A stretch of 64,000 nt of DNA from Lepidurus packardi. Its lineage: Eukaryota; Arthropoda; Branchiopoda; Notostraca; Triopsidae. Location: positions 310,001 to 374,000 of the forward strand of contig JAKZAN010000004.1 of the NCBI GenBank assembly GCA_023053545.1. Reading direction: 5' to 3'. Positions within the stretch are counted from its first letter, which is position 1. Each line of letters begins with the position of its first letter. A model generated the notes under the pieces. The model was not told the DNA's origin. It was given only the letters and a program-made list of their open reading frames with translations, and did not search any database. A program made the position numbers and the translations under genes. This document shows, in pieces, positions 57,587 through 64,000 of the stretch.

Positions 57587-59333
57587 TAGGAACTTAACAA
57601 GCTGCAGGTCGCGCCACAGATCTGCAGAAGGGTCAAAGGTCAGTCCAAGTGTCAACTTTCAATACACAAACTCTTATTTTCAATCAATAAAATAAATAGC
57701 AAAAACCTTCTACAACTTTTAAAAGAAATGATCGGTAAAAGAACTACAAGATCAACTTTTCACGCGTCACAACTCTTTTTTCCTATACATGAAATTCTCC
57801 CAGAAGAAATGACACTCAAATGATCAAATGAGGAATGAATTCTACACTAAAGAACAAAGAAGTAATTACCTAGAAATTTAGTCACCTAGAAATTGACTTT
57901 TATTTTCAAATCGAAATTCGTAGGAAATAGAACAGGAAATAGGAATAATCTCCCGAAAACCATTTCAAGCCTCATTCCAGCTAATCTTTAGTTTTTTAAA
58001 AAATCCCCTGTTGTTCAGCCATGGCGTCTTTTCTTCCTTTCACCTTTCCAGAAATAAGGGGATTGTGTTCCTCCTACCCCACCCAAACCCCTTTCATTTT
58101 CCCCCACTGTTTTCCAACTTGCTGAGATCAACAAGTTTCTGCAAGTTGGGTGCAGGGACAGTAGAAGCGCAGCGTCGTGCGGCGTGACTCACCTCTTTCC
58201 CTGGTTCCTTATCTCGAAACGGCGTCGCTGGGCGGGAGTAGGGGTGGCTACCGACGCTCTTTCTCCCCCTCGCCACTCCTCACCCCCCAAAACCGTCCCA
58301 TGCAACCCTTATGTCTACCTAACTTGCCCTTTCACGGACTCATCGATCGATAAGCGACGTTTCCTGGGCCTTCGTTACGAACACACCAAACCTTTGCCTC
58401 CCAACCCAACCCAATTTCGTCCACAAGTAGTCCTTCAAGGAACAACAACTTGCCAAGTTTTTCTTTTTAAAAAAATCCTAGAAATTTCACTTTTCCTACC
58501 CCCAATCTGCACCCTTAAACTTTCTCAAATTTCCTTATCTTCCTGACCCAAAAGAGAACACTTTCCTAACCGCTTATCCTCTTTCAAACCCAGACAACAG
58601 AGTAACATAACAATAACAAAAGCTAACCCTACATTATTTAGCCATCATCGTGTGCACCCCCTTTCCTAACCTGATTTGCAAATCAATAGAAATAACTCCC
58701 CTTTCTCTACACATCCAGATACAAGTTCTGCTGTTTTGGCCAAAAACGGAGTTGGGAGAATAGGACTTCCGTCCGGGTTTCGGAAGTAACGGAGGAAGAA
58801 GGAGACCTGAAAAGGGCCAAAAAGAGGACACAGGAAGCGCTCATCTGCATATTAACGCTTGAGCATGGGCAACAGCTGTTTTTTTTTGTTTTTTTTCTGG
58901 GGGGGGGGGTCCCTTTTCCTTTCCCCTTGTCTGCATTCTAGCGCTTTCCAAGAGAAGGCGGGAAACGTTCAGGGATGACTTGGTGCACTGCGGTGGTTTT
59001 TATATTTACGTATGCTCAAACTCTCCACAAGATGAGTTTTCATTTGGCCCCTGTCTAACCGGTAACCATAGTAACACTTCCGTCTGTCCCCCTCACCTCC
59101 TTTGCTTAATATCCTGCCCTTTTTCTTTCTGGTACAGTCCTTTGAATTTTGCTTTTCTCACTCTTCGCTTTCTTTCTCAATCGTCATGTACAGCTTGACC
59201 CCCCTTCAACTCAACTGGACAACATAAATACGGTACCTATATAATTTATATTTCAGACCTGTCCTCACCTGCCAGTCTATATGACCCCCAACAACCTTAT
59301 ATTTACTTCTTTACCCCTCCCTTTAGCCATAAT

Positions 59334-59349
59334 CCCCCCCCCCCCCCCC
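59334..59349. repeat. Poly-C run (C16)
   Basis: Homopolymer of 16 C in the brat upstream region. Confidence 0.9.
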
Positions 59350-59478
59350 AAGCGTGTTATATTCAACCATTGCATTCCCCTCTTGGGGAACAAAATCTCG
59401 TATATATAGCAAACTAATAAAAAAACATTACGTATATTGAGGTATTTACCTAAACATCTATGATATTTTATTGATTGG

Positions 59479-59498
59479 GATCACTATATATAGTGATC
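59479..59498. repeat. 20-bp perfect palindrome
   Basis: GATCACTATATATAGTGATC equals its own reverse complement. It could form a cruciform or bind a dimeric factor. No associated gene feature. Confidence 0.85.
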
Positions 59499-59661
59499 AC
59501 TAATTTATATAGAAATTATTTAGAGTGAGACAGATTGAGGGAATAACTGGTGGAAAGCGAGAGAACGACCCGAAAGCAATTTTCTTTGTATGTAGTGTCT
59601 CTCTCAACAAAGCACGTGGTACAAGCTGCAGCCGAGTCCTCACCCCCAAAAGCCATGTGCA

Positions 59662-59688
<27 letters not shown>
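59662..59688. repeat. (AC)13 microsatellite
   Basis: 27 bases of uninterrupted AC dinucleotide repeat, likely polymorphic. Confidence 0.97.
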
Positions 59689-59692
<4 letters not shown>

Positions 59693-62525
59693 CCCAACCC
59701 AACAAAGAAAAAGACCTCCCGAACCTTTCCTCGCTTCACCCTGGGAGGGAGGAATAGGAGGGCAGGGGAGACGGTATTCTAGAGCGAAAAACGAGGCAGC
59801 TGCACTGCGACTTGGGCCCGAAATGCATGGCAGATGGTCACCACCACCACGAGACAAAAAGCTCCTGTAGGAGAGCGCGAGTGTGATTCTGCATGTGTCT
59901 TGTGTGTGCACGCCAGTCACCCCTCCCCCAACCTAGGGTGGCAAAAGCGTTGCAGCTGCCTCTCTTTTTGGGTCGTGTGTCCATCTCCCTCTATCATTTC
60001 CATATCACGGGCCTGTTGCAGCAGCTTGATCCGGCCTAGCTCCAAGCCCCGCCTCCTCAAGTCACCCCCACACCTGCAGGGCAACAAAGGGAAAAACAAG
60101 TTCCAACTCAACCTCCCCCAGCCCCCAAAAAAGAACCCAAAGGAACAAGAGGAAGAAAAAAAAGGAAAAAGCCCAACAGATGCGCGGTTTTGCTAAGAGT
60201 CTGTTCGCCGCGTCCGCAGCTGCTTTACTTCCTTTGTCGCGCTTCTACTTGCTAGCTCCAAAATTGCCACATGGCCTCCTTTCCTCCCCCCCCCCCTTTC
60301 ACGAGTCGCTAATAGGCAATATTGCCACCTTTCCGTGTCAAAATACTGGCACAAAAACTCAGTAAAATATGGCCAAATCCCGTAAACTTCTAATAAAGGC
60401 CAAACTTTCCTCCAACACGATGGGGAAAATGGCCAATATTTCTATATTCCTACAATCTAAAGGTGCAAGTTCTAAAAATCCAAATCCTATATTAAAAATA
60501 CTAATCAATTCAATACTAGTCTGAACTCGAATAAAAACAAAACTAATAATACTAGAATTAATACTCTAAACAGAATAATCAATTCGTATGAAATTAGAAA
60601 ACCAAAGTAATAAATCAACACCAGCTTATATTAACTATTGAAAATAAACCAATGTAAACAATCAGAGTATTAAAAATTGGTCTGTCTGTCTAAAAAATAG
60701 AAGTCGGTCTAAAAATAGAAAACGCAATAAATCGATACAAGTCTATAAGAGCGATTAAAGCTCCAAGGAAGGGGAAATAAATAGTGTATATATTGGACTG
60801 CATTCTCATCTCGTCTCCCCCTATTCACGGTACTGCGAAAGAAGAAGCAAAAGAGAGAAAGAAGAGGGGGTTCGGTTCCCATCCAAGCACACATCGTGCC
60901 CCGAGTGTGACATGAAAGAGTATTGGATTGGTTTGTACAACGGCGTCGTCGACGTCGACCCTGACCGACGCCAGTGTCGACCATGACGCATCATTTCTAA
61001 CCTCCCACTCCTTACGCTCTCGTATCCGTGTGTATATATCAATACAAAAGAGACGGGGGTGAAATACTAATCGAAAGCCAAAATAGAAAAAGAAAAGAAA
61101 CTCCAAAGGACGCCTTTATTGCCGCAGTTGCCAGCCACGTGGCTTCGTCTATGACTCATTTCGATCCACATCAGACACTTTCCTCTAGCTTCTCACCCTA
61201 TCCCCCCTTCCACCCTTTGCAACACATTGCAAAAATATCGAAATATCCTCTCTGCATGTTATTGGTCCAATTCTAGCACATTAGTTAGCTCAATAAAAGT
61301 ACTCGAATCAATTTAAAAACTCCAACAGTCAATAATCTCAAACTTGACAGATTTTGAGAATACTAAACCTTAATCTTAATATTAAAAAAAAAATTCTTAC
61401 AAAGGCATCACCTTGAATAATTGCAAACCTATGGGAAAGATGGGAAAGCTAGGTTGGCATACCAAAAAAAAAAATTCAAAAAAAAAATCTCACGAACAAT
61501 GACTCCAGGATTAGCATGAGATTTCCGGAGATGCCCTATACTGTTATCCTGGGGGGACAGGGGGTGCTTTTGTGTTTTCCTTAGGGTGTTTCAAACTAGT
61601 ACAAACGAAAATCTCTTTTCGGGATAATACGGGATGGAAGGTAATCTGAAACCCTGGTCATCCGGGGGGTTGTTTTTCCTTTTTCAACAGTGGGTTCTCC
61701 TCTCCCTTGTGTTGAAAAATCTTGGAAAATGTGTGGGGAAACCGTGGCCGGAAAGAGGGTTCGCCAAACAGGTCACACGTATGCTGCCTACGTGTGTACC
61801 CCCGCATTTTCATTTCCCAGCAACGGTTTCGAGTAACGGGAATAATAAAGAGATTGCCAGCCCCCCTTTTTATTAAAAGCCACACTTTCCTTTTAACCAT
61901 GTTGAAGGATATGAGGACAAAAAAAGCCCGTATCTATCTAGTTTACTCAGCAAAGCCATGGCAGTTCCAAAGCAGACAAAGACAAAAAAATAACGCGGGC
62001 CATTAGCATATTCCCTCAATTCGCTATTGAGGTTACGTTAAGATGGCTGATTTCACTCGACCAAAGCGCAGCTTTCCCTCTCGTGACGCATGACCCGCTA
62101 ACACAGAGAACACTTTTTCTCTATACCTCAGCCCCAGAGAGAAAGGGAAGTCGAAAGGAGAACTTTCCTGGGGTACCGCTCTCTCTGAGGGAAACCAAAC
62201 GGCTGCTTTTCGGCCCAGCAAAACCCACCAGAAAGAACAGAAAACCGAGCTCAGGCCATAGGAACACGTGTGCGTCAGACAAGGCTCGAGACCCTCGACC
62301 CTCTGCTTCACTCTTGCTTCCCCATACATAAGCTCACCGGAGACGGCGATGCTCCACGGAACGAAACAAAAAAGAACGTTTTTTCCCCCCATTTTCCCTT
62401 CCCAAAAGCGACCCTAGGAGTTTCCAAGCGGTCCCTTCCACTATACTTGCTGGGTAACCATAAAATGTCAGAAAACAAGCCACTGGTTTACACTGATGCG
62501 AACCAACTTTCGACTCCAGGGGGGC

Positions 62526-62544
62526 GGGGGGGGGGGGGGGGGGG
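62526..62544. repeat. Poly-G run (G19)
   Basis: Nineteen G in a row, preceded by GGGGC. Length is unreliable in any assembly. Confidence 0.9.
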
Positions 62545-62634
62545 AGGCTGACAAAAATTCCAAATTTGTAGCTCTGGAGGTTTCTAAAACTGGTCAACAA
62601 CCTTAATGGGGAATATTTCTTTGCTGTGAGGTCA

Positions 62635-62706
62635 CGTCAACAATGAAAAGATCGTGGTGTAGAGGCTCCGAACCGATCTACCGTGGTTGTGACGTCAACA
62701 ATGAAA
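62635..62706. promoter_or_regulatory. Paired 14-bp motif with CRE, possible regulatory site
   Basis: CGTCAACAATGAAA occurs at 62635-62648 and 62693-62706. The second copy overlaps TGACGTCA (62690-62697) and the first follows GTCACGTCA. Both lie in the distal upstream region of brat. The regulatory role is a guess from motif pairing. Confidence 0.3.
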
Positions 62707-64000
62707 TCGAAATCCCGACTAGACGGGTTTCGAGTTCGCGCAAAACGCAAAAGGCCAAAAAGCCAACATTTTTTGGCTAAACCACATCGGTAGTTAGTTG
62801 CGAAGGAAAGAATGCGTGGGTTTGTGGTGGAACAGGTTGCAGCACAATAACAATAAGTAGGCAGCGTTTTAAAAGGCGCCAAATCTTAGGGAAGGACCGC
62901 GTGGAGGAAGAAAGCCAAGAATCGTTCGCTTACCTTAACAAAACAGGGACTGAAATACTCCAAAATCAAAACACGGGATGAAATTCATAGCACGTTGAGT
63001 TTAAAAATCCGGTTATTTTTAACGATGCACAACAAATCCCAACACTTAAAAAACAACGTCTTCCACTAAGGTTTGAAACTCGTATAGATAAATGACTCGA
63101 AAGTTCAGCGTGGAATGAGGGAACACACTGCGGCGCTGCTGACTATGTCATCTGAGCTCGTGCCTAGACTCGCTGCTTCTACCTGTCTTTGTGTCCTAGC
63201 CATCCCAGGCTATACCGCGCTTCCTTCGCGAGCCTATCTTTCGCGGCGGGCTCTTTCCCCAACTTTTTGAAACATCCAAGCTGTGGTTTTCACTTTTTAC
63301 CTTCTGTTATGTACTAAATTTATTTATAAAACGTTCGGCAGATGAACCTAATACACCCTCATTAATGCAAATGAACCTAATACACCTAATTAATAAATAA
63401 AAGTACGGATTTTAAGCTTCTTAGCAAGATAGTAAGACTATTTTCAAGAAAATTCCTGAAAGTTCTGGGTTTATTTCCGCATTTATTGCATGGACGTTTT
63501 CTGAAAGCGTAGTTAATCAGAGCATAGTGGCGGGCAATAAGCTGGACTTTCAGGTGAGACTTTTGGAAAGCACTTTCCATAGCATTATCGACTCCGAGGA
63601 ACGGAAAAGAAAGAGGGGCTTGGGATTAAGACCCACTGCGATTCCAAGTCGGTCACGACTCACGCTCTCGCTCTCCTTCCCCCAGCAAGTAATAGCGACT
63701 CCGCTGGAAAGTTGGGGGAGAGTTGGGCCATGGAGTACTCCAAAACCCACCGATCGAGAACCTGGACCCAGTCTACTGTTGCACGCTTTCTCTCATGAAG
63801 AACTATCCCAACTATCCATCTGAACTACCTGACAAAAATCTCTCTTTTCTCTTGCTAACTCCAAGCATCTTGTCTTCACTATTCCCAAGTCCCAAGACTC
63901 CTATGACAAACTGATCTCTCCGCCACCGCCTAGTTCAATCCAATCCCCATCATCAGGTTTACAAAGAATGTGATCTCGTTTCCTAAACGGCGCCAGATTG

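Larger units (their letters stand above)
57336..64000. other. Upstream region of brat: 5' UTR/intron, no other gene recognised
   Basis: A splice acceptor (TTTAG|GTGC, exon edge 57373) shows that brat has at least one upstream non-coding exon, so this 6.7 kb is probably intron and promoter. It is rich in C/T tracts and simple repeats: (C)16 at 59334-59349, (AC)13 at 59662-59688, (G)11 at 58899-58909 and (G)19 at 62526-62544. No ORF has a recognisable domain. I could not identify the leader exon. Confidence 0.5.

Overview
The window looks like nuclear DNA from a small arthropod, most likely a branchiopod crustacean such as Daphnia. The reasons are compact genes with many short GT-AG introns (60-200 bp), an arthropod Brat orthologue, TATA-box genes for secreted CUB proteins, a tRNA-Asp, and several eukaryotic DNA transposons. 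The species is inferred; no marker gene settles it.

Layout. (1) <1-8021, minus: 26 exons of a eukaryotic glutamate synthase (GOGAT), from the start codon to the FAD-binding loop of the small-subunit region, where the gene runs off the left edge. (2) About 9.1-25.8 kb: a large Helentron/Helitron2-type rolling-circle transposon on the minus strand. It has an uninterrupted 2655-codon Rep/helicase/endonuclease ORF and an RPA-like ssDNA-binding ORF. Between them lie a decayed non-LTR retrotransposon tail and an exon-like fragment. (3) 25843-25914: tRNA-Asp(GTC). (4) 26.7-37.1 kb: four minus-strand genes (here CUB-A to CUB-D) for secreted two-CUB proteins. A fifth copy, CUB-E, lies on the plus strand at 48.1-49.8 kb. 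CUB-B and CUB-E with their flanks form two arms of about 3.3 kb of a large inverted duplication. CUB-E is a B/C mosaic and carries a 1-bp frameshift. (5) 38.8-46.6 kb, between the arms: transposon-rich DNA with a KDZ-family transposase gene, a twice-present 365-bp repeat, a short TIR element, a 195-bp tandem satellite and dispersed repeats. (6) 54345-57335, minus: a TRIM-NHL protein orthologous to Brain tumor (Brat), in one long coding exon, with a RING finger that Drosophila Brat lacks. Its probable 3' UTR lies to the left and its upstream region fills the right end.

Functionally the genes are unrelated: nitrogen assimilation (GOGAT), translational repression and cell fate (Brat), an extracellular multigene family (CUB), and mobile elements that have repeatedly entered the CUB neighbourhood. 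The most interesting parts are the multi-domain Helentron with a tegument/OTU-like cysteine peptidase domain, and the birth, inversion, conversion and death of CUB paralogues. All exon limits are from my reading of splice sites and frame continuity, not from transcripts.
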